Made by a program: the position numbers and the translations under genes
Assembly: GCA_013695335.1 (NCBI GenBank)
Contig: JACDAR010000203.1
Span: 1 to 24,795, forward strand
From: Rubrobacter sp.
GTDB lineage: Bacteria; Actinomycetota; Rubrobacteria; Rubrobacterales; Rubrobacteraceae
Length of the DNA: 24,795 nucleotides
Direction of reading: 5' to 3'
Notes under the pieces: model-generated
The model's database searches: none
What the model was told of the DNA's origin: nothing
The model's input: the letters and a program-made list of their open reading frames with translations, nothing else
In this document: positions 14,930 through 21,687 of the stretch, in pieces
How positions within the stretch are numbered: position 1 is the first letter of the stretch
Layout: every line of letters starts with the position of its first letter

Positions 14930-17779
14930 TCAGGCGGGAACCCGCGCGCTGATCCTGGCGCCCCGGCCCGGCGAGCTGTCCACTTCGAGCGTTCCGCCCA
15001 CGCTCGTCGCCCGCTCGCGCATCGAGCGCAGCCCGAGATGGCCCGGGAAATCGCCTTTCGTGTCGAAGCCAACGCCGTCGTCGGAGACGGTGAGGGAGAT
15101 CCCACCGGGGGCGCACTCCAGTTGTATCGCCGCTTTGTGGGCGCGGGCGTGCTTGACGACATTGTGAAGGGCTTCCTGGGCGATCCGGTACAGGATTTCC
15201 TTGGTCTCCAGAGAGACTCTGGGCTCGTTACAAAGGTCTGCCTCCACCCGCACCCCGTGCCTGGCCTCGACCGACGCCGCCTGCTTCTCCAGCGCCGCCC
15301 TGAGACCTTCGTTTTCCATGGACTCTGGCCTGAGCTCGAAGATCAGGGCTCGCATCTCGGTCATGCCCGCTTCGGCCAGACCCGCCGTGTAATCGAGCGG
15401 CTCGGAGGCTCGTTCCGGGTCGCTGCGTAGCAACTCGCGGGCGGTCTCGACGCCCAGGGTGATGCCGTAAAGGGCCTGAGAGACTGAGTCGTGCAGCTCG
15501 CGGGCGAGGCGCTGGCGTTCTTCCAGGGCGGCCTTGCCGCGGGCTTCGGAGAAGAGGTGGGCGTTCTCCACGGCCACGGCCGCCTGGTCCGACACGGCCC
15601 GCAGGAAAACCCTCTCGTCCTCTCCCGGTGTCTGATCCGGAAGGAAGCAGAAGAAGATGGCGCCCAGCGCCCGGCCGCGGGAGACGAGCGGCAGGCTGTA
15701 CACGATGTCCCATGGCACGTCGTCCACGAAGCGGTGGATGGGCTCGTACCTGGGGTCCGCGAGAAGATACGCGCGAAAGTCGCGCACGAGGACCGGGCTG
15801 CGGCTGCGAAAGGCTTCGAGGCTGGGTGATTTCACCCCGGCCCGGTACGCTTCCTGCAGGCCGGAGGTGTAGCCTTCAGGGAGGCCGTAGGAGCCGAAGA
15901 ACTCTACCCCTCCATCCTCCTCACCGATCAAAACGATCCCGCAGGCGACGGCCGTGCTCGCGTTGACCACGCTCTCCGCCAGCGCCCCGAGCACGCCCTC
16001 TGTGGGACGGTCGAGGGTCTGCTCAGCGGCGATTAGCGATAGGGTAGCCACGCGCTCTTCGAGCAGGCGCTGGGCCCGCGCCCTCTCCGTGATGTCGTGG
16101 GCCACGGCGACCAGCGTCTGCCTGCCGTCACGCAGAATGACGTTCGCGCTCACCTCCACGTCCAGAAGTGAGCCGTCCTTGCGAACGTACCGCCGCTCGC
16201 CCACGGAGGGGCTGTCCTGCTCCAGAACGCGCCGGATGTTGGCGTTCACGCTCTCGCTGTCGGCCGCGACCACATCGTAGAGCGTCAGATTGTGAAGCTC
16301 GTCCTCCGAGTAGTTCAGTGACTCGCGGAGGGCGCGATTCGACTCCACGATGCGTTTTGTCTCCACATCTATCAGGAAGATGTTCTCCCTGGCCTGCTCG
16401 ATGACGGCGCGGTACAGCCTCTCGCTCTGTTTGAGTGCCTGCTCCGCCTTCTTCCGCTCGGTGATGTCGCGGACGATGGTGCAGATAACATCCCGCCCGT
16501 CCAGCGAGATCACGCTGACCCCCACCTCCACATCCAGCAGTTCGCCGTCCTTGCGCCGGTATTTCCGCTCCCCGACTATGCGGCGCCCGGTCTCCAAGGT
16601 CCGCTCGATGGTCGCGTCAACGTCATCTCGTGGATGGGCGACGAGATCGTAGATATCCATCTCCCGCACCTCGTCCGCCGTGTAGCCGAACATCCGCCGG
16701 AAGGCCGGGTTGGTCTCGACGAAGCGGCGGGTGTCGGCGTCGAGCAGGTAGATGCCGTCGGTGGCCTGCTCGATAACGGCGCGGTAACGTTCCTCGCTCC
16801 CCCGCAGCCGCTCCTCCATCTGTCTGCGCCGGATGGCCGCGCCTAAAGTGCCGGCCGCCGCCCCGAGAGCCCCGATCTCCGCCGCCGACCACTCGCGCTC
16901 CTCCAGGCACTCGTCGAAGCCTATGAACCCCCACCATTGCCCTTCGACGAAGATCGGGACGACGGCAATAGAGAGAATCTCCATAGAACGAAGCATGGGC
17001 TGCTCGGTCTCCGGGAACTCACGCGCGTGGCCGTGTACCAGATCGCCTCGCCCCAGCATCTCCGACCACCGGCTGAAACCCGCAGCCCGGTAGGGGATGC
17101 CTTTGAGCACGGGATTATCCGTCTGATCCAAAATCCCCTCGGCCGCCCACTCGTAACGCTGCGTCGCCCACACTTCGCCGTCCTCGCCGGTGTAGTTCTC
17201 GAAGACGTAGACGCGGCTTGCCTCCGTCGCCTCTCCCAGGCGTTTGAGGACCGTACGTACGCTCTCCTCCCAGCCGGCCGCCTCGCCGAGGAACTGGTCC
17301 GCCGCGAAGCGCACGGCGTCGAGGATGGCGTCGCGCCGCCGCAGTTCGCCCTCGATCTGGCTTCGCCTTCGCCGTTCCGCGGTCTCTTCGAGTCCACGCT
17401 CCACGGTCGCGCGCAGCCGGGCGAGGCTGTCCTTCATGACGTAGTCGTATGCCCCGGCCCGCAGCGCCTCGACCGCCACGTCCTCCCCGATCCTGCCTGA
17501 GACTATTATGAACGGTGCCTCGGAGTCGGATTCCTGCACCAGCTCCAGGGCCTCCAGCGCCGAGAAGCGTGGCATCCGGTAGTCGGAGAAGATCACATCC
17601 CACGAACCAGAAGCGAGCGCCTCCCGCATCGCCCGGTCTGTATCCACCCGCTCGTGATCCACCTCGTACCCCACACGCCACAGCTCGCGCAACAGGAGCA
17701 GCGCGTCATCCTCCGAATCTTCGACCAGCAACACGCGCAGGAGGGTGCGCGAAGCCTGACGCTGGGGCGTTGCTACCAA
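14930..17779 (-). CDS. Multi-sensor histidine kinase (REC-GAF-PAS-PAS-GAF-HisKA_3-HATPase)
   Basis: 949 residues and no membrane helices, so a cytosolic sensor. Order: receiver domain (about 14-125; phospho-acceptor D66 in FSDYRMP, K116 in VMKDS), GAF-like domain (about 160-318), two PAS domains with PAC ends (about 328-448 and 452-573, each closing with DITER), second GAF (about 590-735), then a NarX/DegS-type HisKA_3 dimerisation helix with H763 in ARELHDSVSQALYG and an HATPase_c domain (N box HNVVKHA, G1 DDGVGFD, G2 GHLGLRSMRERA). HisKA_3 kinases pair with NarL-type regulators, and one is encoded just upstream. The start TTG 17779 overlaps the regulator's stop by 7 bases and has GAGGA in front. 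No heme or Cys-cluster motif is obvious, so the signal is unknown. A receiver at the N-terminus of an otherwise orthodox kinase is less common and suggests input from another kinase. Confidence 0.95.
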   Translation of the reverse strand: MVATPQRQASRTLLRVLLVEDSEDDALLLLRELWRVGYEVDHERVDTDRAMREALASGSWDVIFSDYRMPRFSALEALELVQESDSEAPFIIVSGRIGEDVAVEALRAGAYDYVMKDSLARLRATVERGLEETAERRRRSQIEGELRRRDAILDAVRFAADQFLGEAAGWEESVRTVLKRLGEATEASRVYVFENYTGEDGEVWATQRYEWAAEGILDQTDNPVLKGIPYRAAGFSRWSEMLGRGDLVHGHAREFPETEQPMLRSMEILSIAVVPIFVEGQWWGFIGFDECLEEREWSAAEIGALGAAAGTLGAAIRRRQMEERLRGSEERYRAVIEQATDGIYLLDADTRRFVETNPAFRRMFGYTADEVREMDIYDLVAHPRDDVDATIERTLETGRRIVGERKYRRKDGELLDVEVGVSVISLDGRDVICTIVRDITERKKAEQALKQSERLYRAVIEQARENIFLIDVETKRIVESNRALRESLNYSEDELHNLTLYDVVAADSESVNANIRRVLEQDSPSVGERRYVRKDGSLLDVEVSANVILRDGRQTLVAVAHDITERARAQRLLEERVATLSLIAAEQTLDRPTEGVLGALAESVVNASTAVACGIVLIGEEDGGVEFFGSYGLPEGYTSGLQEAYRAGVKSPSLEAFRSRSPVLVRDFRAYLLADPRYEPIHRFVDDVPWDIVYSLPLVSRGRALGAIFFCFLPDQTPGEDERVFLRAVSDQAAVAVENAHLFSEARGKAALEERQRLARELHDSVSQALYGITLGVETARELLRSDPERASEPLDYTAGLAEAGMTEMRALIFELRPESMENEGLRAALEKQAASVEARHGVRVEADLCNEPRVSLETKEILYRIAQEALHNVVKHARAHKAAIQLECAPGGISLTVSDDGVGFDTKGDFPGHLGLRSMRERATSVGGTLEVDSSPGRGARISARVPA

Positions 17780-18426
17780 GATTCCTCGTTCAGTTCGTCC
17801 ATGCTCACCAGGCCGGTGCGGACGGCGTACAGGGCGGCCTGGGTGCGGCTGCTGACGCTGAGCTTGCGCAGAACGGCTGAGACGTGGGCCTTGACCGTTT
17901 TCTCCTCGACGTAGAGTTCGCGGGCGATCTGCTTGTTCGCCTTGCCCCGCGCCAGGAGCCTGAGCACCTCGGCCTCGCGCTCGGTGAGCGTTTCGGACTT
18001 CTCGGGGGCCCGCATCTCACGCATCAGCTTCGCCGCCGCCTCCGGGTCTAGTTGCACCTGCCCCGCCGCCGCGCCCTTGATCGCGCGGCACAGTTCCTGG
18101 GGCCTGGTGTTCTTCAAGAGATAGCCCATCGCCCCAGCGCGCACGGCCCCGGTCACAGCGCCGTCGTCCAGCACGCTCGTCAGCGCCACGACCTCCACCT
18201 CCGGGACCTCGGCCTTGATCCTCTCTGTCGCCGTGATGCCGTCCATCACCGGCATGAGCACGTCCATCAACACCACGTCGGGTTTGAGGTCGTGGGCCAG
18301 GCTCACGGCCTCCTCACCGTTGGACGCCTCGCCGACCACTTCGATCTCCGGGTCGAGCTTCAGATACATGACCAGTCCCTGGCGCACCACGCCGTGATCG
18401 TCGGCGATCAAAACCCGTACCGTCAT
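17773..18426 (-). CDS. NarL/FixJ-family response regulator, DevR/DosR-like
   Basis: 217 residues from ATG 18426; in-frame codons upstream are not receiver-like. Receiver domain (1-120): acidic pair D9-D10, phospho-acceptor D55 in VLMDVLMP, T83 and K105 in YLLKNT. A linker leads to a LuxR-type HTH (about 147-205): TEREAEVLRLLARGKANKQIA…YVEEKTVKAHVSAVLRKL. The recognition helix EKTVKAHVS parallels EKTVKNYVS of mycobacterial DevR, including the two lysines that contact DNA there (here K176 and K179); the following Asn is Ala here. SRTQAALYA is also close to DevR's RRTQAAVFA. It is co-transcribed with the downstream histidine kinase. A DevR-box-like element lies at its own predicted transcription start. 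Assignment as DevR-like is inference from the helix and the boxes. Confidence 0.93.
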   Translation of the reverse strand: MTVRVLIADDHGVVRQGLVMYLKLDPEIEVVGEASNGEEAVSLAHDLKPDVVLMDVLMPVMDGITATERIKAEVPEVEVVALTSVLDDGAVTGAVRAGAMGYLLKNTRPQELCRAIKGAAAGQVQLDPEAAAKLMREMRAPEKSETLTEREAEVLRLLARGKANKQIARELYVEEKTVKAHVSAVLRKLSVSSRTQAALYAVRTGLVSMDELNEESW

Positions 18427-18457
18427 GCCTCGTCTCGGACCTCTGCTTCGGATCTCC

Positions 18458-18473
18458 AGTTCGCAAGTTCGCA
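18458..18473. repeat. Tandem duplication of AGTTCGCA
   Basis: Two exact adjacent copies of AGTTCGCA (18458-18465, 18466-18473) in the leader of the response regulator, directly beside the DevR-box-like element at 18477-18488. Confidence 0.7.
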
Positions 18474-18476
18474 ATT

Positions 18477-18488
18477 GGACTTTGGACC
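18477..18488. promoter_or_regulatory. DevR/DosR-box-like element upstream of the first small protein
   Basis: GGACTTTGGACC matches the mycobacterial dormancy-box core GGACTWWAGTCC at 10 of 12 positions and fits the looser GGACTTTNGNCC form. It lies between the response regulator gene (minus) and the small-protein gene (plus). It covers the predicted transcription start of the regulator. It begins a 70-base block shared with the region before the second small-protein gene. Confidence 0.5.
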
Positions 18489-18491
18489 TGG

Positions 18492-18520
18492 ATTATCCCT
18501 TCTCCGAAAGCCTATGGCAA
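18492..18520 (-). promoter_or_regulatory. Predicted promoter of the response regulator-histidine kinase operon
   Basis: On the minus strand TTGCCA (18520-18515), 17 bases, GATAAT (18497-18492). Transcription should start near 18485, giving a leader of about 60 bases. The start site falls inside the GGACTTTGGACC element, so a regulator bound there would affect this promoter directly. Confidence 0.5.
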
Positions 18521-18607
18521 CAAGGATTCCTTCGCCCAATGCCCCTGCCTATGTTCCCGCCGATACTTCCGGCATTCGAGGCAACAGCAACGCGAGAGGA
18601 GTTCGGG

Positions 18608-18793
18608 ATGCACACCCTGTACGAGATGGAGCAGTGGCAACAGCACCACGATGAGTTGCTGCGGGAGGCGGAGACCAGGCGTCTTGCCCGGCAACTGCGC
18701 CCAGCGCAATCGGGAAAGTGGTTCCGCTCGAACACACTCCTGAAAGGTCTGCGATTCCGATCCCCGAGGAAGAGTGAAACAGCGGAATGCTGA
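18608..18793 (+). CDS. Small basic protein, paralogue of the protein at 21485-21643
   Basis: 61 residues from ATG 18608, with GAGAGGAG as ribosome site; the frame stays open further upstream but that part lies in the promoter block and looks non-coding. The protein is a probable amphipathic helix (MEQWQQHHDELLREAETRRLARQ) followed by a basic tail (GKWFRSNTLLKGLRFRSPRKS). The core ELLREA..RR.ARQ.R is shared with the second small protein in this window, and their ribosome-site regions also match (CGAGAGGAG). Small helix proteins of the form ELLREAERRRLAR are common and mostly unnamed in actinobacteria and relatives. No domain or function is known to me. It is probably under the DevR-box-like element at 18477-18488. 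Confidence 0.7.
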   Translation: MHTLYEMEQWQQHHDELLREAETRRLARQLRPAQSGKWFRSNTLLKGLRFRSPRKSETAEC

Positions 18794-18955
18794 AAAACCA
18801 ACGCCAGGATCCGCCCACGCGAACCGTCGAGATCCAGAGGTAGCCGCGTGGATACCACCAGCGAAGGGAGAAAGCACGATGCACCTGTGACTCACACAGC
18901 TAGGCAAATCATCAAACCCACCACCGAACAACGCCACGACAGAGGCCACATCGGG

Positions 18956-19218
18956 AACGATAAGACCACCATCCGGGGCAAGCTGGGCAGCAAGCCAGGC
19001 CAGCCCTTCCGGGTAACAGATCTTCGCCAGCCCCGCGGGCAGCGACGAAGGGAAAATCCTGATCGGACAGCGGGCCGTGACCACCAACCTGAACGGCAAC
19101 GCCTCCTTCTCCCTCAAGACGAAGGTAGCCAGGGGCCGCAACGTGACCGCCACGGCCACCGACCTCGACGGCAACACCTCCGAGTTCTCGGCGCCCAAGA
19201 AAGTGACGCGGCGTTAGA
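18956..19218 (+). pseudogene. Remnant of the C-terminal repeat region of a large extracellular beta-solenoid/CSLREA-type protein
   Basis: Two frames together read as one known kind of sequence. Frame one (18956-19015) gives NDKTTIRGKLGSKPGQPFRV. After one extra base (around 19016), frame two (19017-19218) continues QIFASPAGSDEGKILIGQRA, then the block TNLNGNASFSLKTKV, and ends TATDLDGNTSEFSAP..VTRR and a stop. The phrase DGN.SFS…TATD.DGNTSEFSAP is the recurring end of long secreted proteins with CSLREA or right-handed beta-helix repeats. No start codon and no upstream body of such a protein remain, and the frame is broken, so this is a decayed tail. The 18794-18955 stretch before it shows no gene. 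Family naming is from memory of the motif. Confidence 0.6.
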
Positions 19219-19271
19219 AAGCGCTCGAGAGACGGCGAACAAAGGAAGAATTATCGGACGCGCCGGGCGAA

Positions 19272-19277
19272 TATAAG
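19272..19277 (+). promoter_or_regulatory. Possible -10 element of the methyltransferase gene
   Basis: TATAAG about 40 bases before the GTG at 19317, in an AT-richer patch between the decayed gene and the methyltransferase. No convincing -35 is present at 16-18 bases, so this is tentative. Confidence 0.3.
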
Positions 19278-19316
19278 TACGATCAAAGACGAAACTACGT
19301 GGAAGAAAGGAAAGAC

Positions 19317-20390
19317 GTGAATACACAGGAGATAAATCAGGAAAAAGCCGAGGCGTTCGCGGAGCGGATGCTGGGAGTGGTGAACGAGGCGTCCGTCGCG
19401 CTGATGACGTCCGTCGGCCACAGGACGGGCCTCTTCGACGCCATGGCGGGCCTCGCCCCGTCCACCAGCGCCCAGATAGCCTCCGCCGCCGGTCGCAACG
19501 AGCGATATGTGCGCGAGTGGCTCGGGGCGATGGTGACGGGTGGGATCGTGGAGTACGACCCGGAAAACGGCACGTACCGTCTGCCCGCGGAGCACGCCGT
19601 GTGGCTGACGAGGGCCGCCACACCGGACAACTTAGCCGTAACCGCCCAGTGGATCCCCTTGCTGGGATCGGTCGAGGACGAGATCGTGGAAGCCTTCACG
19701 AAAGGCGGCGGCGTGCCGTACTCAGCGTACCCACGCTTCCATCAGGTGATGGCCGAGGAGAGCGCCCAGACGGTGGTCGCGGCTCTGAACGGTTCGATCC
19801 TCCCCCTCGTGGACGGCCTCGTCGGGCGCCTGGAGTCCGGCATAGACGCGCTGGATGTCGGTTCTGGCAGCGGGCGGGCCGTCAACTTCATGGCGGGCGT
19901 CTACCCGAACAGCCGCTTCAGCGGCTACGACATCTCGGAGGAAGGCGTCTCGCGGGCCCGCGCCGAGGCGGAGAAACAGGGGCTCACCAACGCCAGCTTC
20001 GAGGTCAGGGACGCTGCGGCGCTGGGCGAAAGCGAACGGTACGATCTGATCACCACCTTCGACGTGATCCACGACCAGGCCCGACCGGCGGCGGTTCTGG
20101 CGGGCATCGCGGCGGCGCTCCGTCCGGGTGGCGTCTACCTAATGCAAGACATCGCGGGCTCCAGCCACGTCGAGAAGAACCTCGAACATCCCCTGGGACC
20201 GTTCACCTACACCATCTCGACCATGCACTGCATGACCGTCTCGCTGGCGCAGGGCGGCGCGGGGCTCGGCGCGATGTGGGGCGAGGAGAAGGCCAGGGAG
20301 ATGCTCGCCGATGCAGGCTTCGGCACCGTGGAGGTCAGGCAACTCCCGCACGACTTCATCAACAACTACTACATAGTCAGGAAAAGCTAA
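19317..20390 (+). CDS. SAM-dependent methyltransferase with N-terminal winged helix (Rv2258c-like)
   Basis: 357 residues from GTG 19317, chosen for AAGGA about five bases ahead; a GTG at 19299 is in frame. The N-terminal 90 residues form the winged-helix dimerisation region seen in Rv2258c-like proteins (ALMTSVGHRTGLFDAMAG…AAGRNERYVREWLGAMVTGGIVEYD). A class I Rossmann methyltransferase domain follows, with motif I LDVGSGSGRAVNFMA (about 180-194), acidic residue in SGYDISEEGV, and FDVIHDQARPAAVLAGIAAALRPGG. Substrate is unknown; the family probably methylates small molecules despite its common labelling as a transcriptional regulator. It is not clearly in an operon: a decayed gene lies before it and a GNAT pseudogene after it. 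Confidence 0.92.
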   Translation: MNTQEINQEKAEAFAERMLGVVNEASVALMTSVGHRTGLFDAMAGLAPSTSAQIASAAGRNERYVREWLGAMVTGGIVEYDPENGTYRLPAEHAVWLTRAATPDNLAVTAQWIPLLGSVEDEIVEAFTKGGGVPYSAYPRFHQVMAEESAQTVVAALNGSILPLVDGLVGRLESGIDALDVGSGSGRAVNFMAGVYPNSRFSGYDISEEGVSRARAEAEKQGLTNASFEVRDAAALGESERYDLITTFDVIHDQARPAAVLAGIAAALRPGGVYLMQDIAGSSHVEKNLEHPLGPFTYTISTMHCMTVSLAQGGAGLGAMWGEEKAREMLADAGFGTVEVRQLPHDFINNYYIVRKS

Positions 20391-20399
20391 CGCCCGAAA

Positions 20400-20767
20400 A
20401 TGAGACCTCGAGAGGCGCAGCGCCTGGTAATCGCGGACGGCCCGTCGGCCTCCTCACATACGACGTGGCCCACGGTGAGTGCGAGGTGGTCGCCATCATC
20501 AGCGCGGAGGAGGGGCGGAGGATCGGACAGACCTTGAGGGACACCGCCCACGACCACGCCGCGGTCGCAGGATACCGTCGCCTCTGGCTCGTCACCACCA
20601 ACGACAACGCAAGGGCCTTTCGCTTCTATCAACTGTGGGGGATGGACCTGTGCGCCTTCCACCGCCATGGCGTGCTCCGCTCCAGAAAGGTCAAGCCTTC
20701 GCTCCCGCAATGGGGGGCCGATGGTATCCCGCTGGAGCACGAGCTAGAGTTGCTCCTGGTTGGCTAG
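20400..20767 (+). pseudogene. GNAT acetyltransferase pseudogene (N-terminal deletion plus frameshift)
   Basis: The frame ending at the TAG of 20765-20767 encodes the last two-thirds of a GNAT protein: RPVGLLTYDVAHGECEVVAI, EEGRRIGQTL (acetyl-CoA loop region), YRRLWLVTTNDNARAFRFYQ and KPSLPQWG.DGIPLEHELEL, a recognisable subfamily ending. No ATG, GTG or TTG is available in that frame before GLLTYDV. In another frame an ATG at 20400 gives MRPREAQRLVIADG, which resembles the family's beginning joined directly to its later part, lacking some 35-45 residues. So there is both an internal deletion and a frameshift. The stop codon shares CTAG with the stop of the convergent SnoaL-like gene. Confidence 0.75.
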
Positions 20768-21207
20768 ACGGGGCTGGCTTCCTCCGGCTGCCCCGGCGCG
20801 GGGATGATGCCTACCTGCCGCATCATCCCGACGTCATCCCTCACGGCCCAGCGTTCCACCAGCTTGCCGCCGGCCATACGGTGCCAGTGGACGTGCTCGA
20901 CGGAGAAACGCTTGCCAGTCGGCGGCATGCCAGCGACCTCGCCCCGGTGAACGCCGCTCATCGTGATGCGGCACGCCACCGTGTCACCTTCGGCGATCAT
21001 GCTTTCGATCTCGAAATTGGCATCCATGGCGGAGCGCGACCATCCGATGACGTGCCTGAAGCCCGCGATACCGCGCCGGTGCTCGGGGACGGCTGTGTAG
21101 TTGACGACATCCGGCGCCACGATCTCGTCGAGCAGGTCCATGTCGTCCCCGTTGTAGACCTCCTCGATCAGCCGCCTGATAACTGTCTTGTTCTCTTCTG
21201 CCGACAT
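20764..21207 (-). CDS. SnoaL-like (NTF2-fold) protein, ester cyclase/polyketide cyclase family
   Basis: 147 residues from ATG 21207, with GGAAGGA about eight bases before it; upstream in-frame codons are not needed. The sequence is typical of SnoaL-like proteins: VIRRLIEEVYNGDDMDLLDEIVAPDVVNYTA, GIAGFRHVIGWSRSAMDANFEIESMIAEGDTVACRITMSGVHRG, and GKRFSVEHVHWHRMAGGKLVERWAVRDDVGMMRQVG. The fold makes a conical pocket; relatives cyclise polyketide esters, hydrolyse small molecules or have unknown roles. It diverges from the second small-protein operon across a 277-base region that contains two inverted repeats (21359-21395), so it may be controlled by the same regulator. Confidence 0.88.
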   Translation of the reverse strand: MSAEENKTVIRRLIEEVYNGDDMDLLDEIVAPDVVNYTAVPEHRRGIAGFRHVIGWSRSAMDANFEIESMIAEGDTVACRITMSGVHRGEVAGMPPTGKRFSVEHVHWHRMAGGKLVERWAVRDDVGMMRQVGIIPAPGQPEEASPV

Positions 21208-21358
21208 TGATCTTCCTTCCGTCACCCGCATGACGAAAACTTCATACTCCCGAGACGCGCCCCAAAATACCCCCCAGATGCACCATTTTCCAGCCTCTCG
21301 CCCATGACGGCTGTTTGCGCAGGGGTTGCTGGAGGGCTTTGCCATCGTAGCCTCTATT

Positions 21359-21370
21359 GGACTTTAGTCC
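21359..21370. promoter_or_regulatory. DevR/DosR-box-like element, perfect core
   Basis: GGACTTTAGTCC matches GGACTWWAGTCC at all 12 positions (arms GGACT/AGTCC with a 2-base centre) and is followed by C as in the longer consensus. It lies 115 bases before the second small-protein gene and 152 bases before the divergent SnoaL-like gene. It is the only sequence of this quality I found in the window. Confidence 0.6.
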
Positions 21371-21379
21371 CATATCGCC

Positions 21380-21395
21380 GGACTTCCAAAAGTCC
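21380..21395. promoter_or_regulatory. Second inverted repeat GGACTT-CCAA-AAGTCC
   Basis: Perfect 6-bp arms around 4 bases, centred 23 bases (about two helical turns) from the centre of the preceding box. The two elements together look like a tandem operator for a dimeric response regulator. The arms share GGACT/AGTCC with the first box but have wider spacing, so this could be a weaker site. Confidence 0.45.
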
Positions 21396-21484
21396 ATCCC
21401 GATGATTGTTCTTTCGCCCGATGCCGGACCTCACTCTCCAGGTCAAACTTGTGTCAGACGGTAAAGAGACGAGAGGAGACGGAG

Positions 21485-21643
21485 ATGAACGTTATGGACT
21501 TCGAGTTGCTGCGCGAGCGCCGGGCGGAGCTGTTGCGCGAGGCGGGGAGCAAGCGTGCCTTCCGGCGTCAGCGGTCGGGCAACCATCAAAAGAGCGCGCG
21601 TGGAGTCTGGAAGCTCGCGAGCGCGTGGGTGATCGGCCGGTAA
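21485..21643 (+). CDS. Small basic protein, paralogue of the protein at 18608-18793
   Basis: 52 residues from ATG 21485 behind GAGAGGAGACGGAG. Nearly all helix-forming and basic: MDFELLRERRAELLREAGSKRAFRRQRS, then GNHQKSARGVWKLASAWVIGR. The ELLREA..KR..RRQR core lines up without gaps with ELLREA..RRLARQLR of the other small protein. It is the first gene after the tandem GGACT/AGTCC elements, 44 bases before the receiver-flavoprotein gene. Function unknown; a small helical adaptor or nucleic-acid/membrane-associated peptide is possible on charge alone. Confidence 0.7.
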   Translation: MNVMDFELLRERRAELLREAGSKRAFRRQRSGNHQKSARGVWKLASAWVIGR

Positions 21644-21687
21644 CCGGAGCTCCCGAGACCGATGAAGTATCAGAGGAAGGACCGAGA

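Noticed and set aside
14168..15430. 420-codon plus-strand frame crossing aroF, aroQ and the histidine kinase
   Set aside because: It spans three real genes on the other strand and an obvious promoter; no motif in it.
18848..19276. 142-codon plus-strand frame before the methyltransferase
   Set aside because: Only residues from 18956 to about 19015 belong to a recognisable protein; after the shift the true tail is in another frame, so the frame as a whole is not a gene.
21406..21687. Upstream extension of the receiver-flavoprotein frame
   Set aside because: It overlaps the small-protein gene and the promoter block out of frame, and a good ribosome site precedes ATG 21688.
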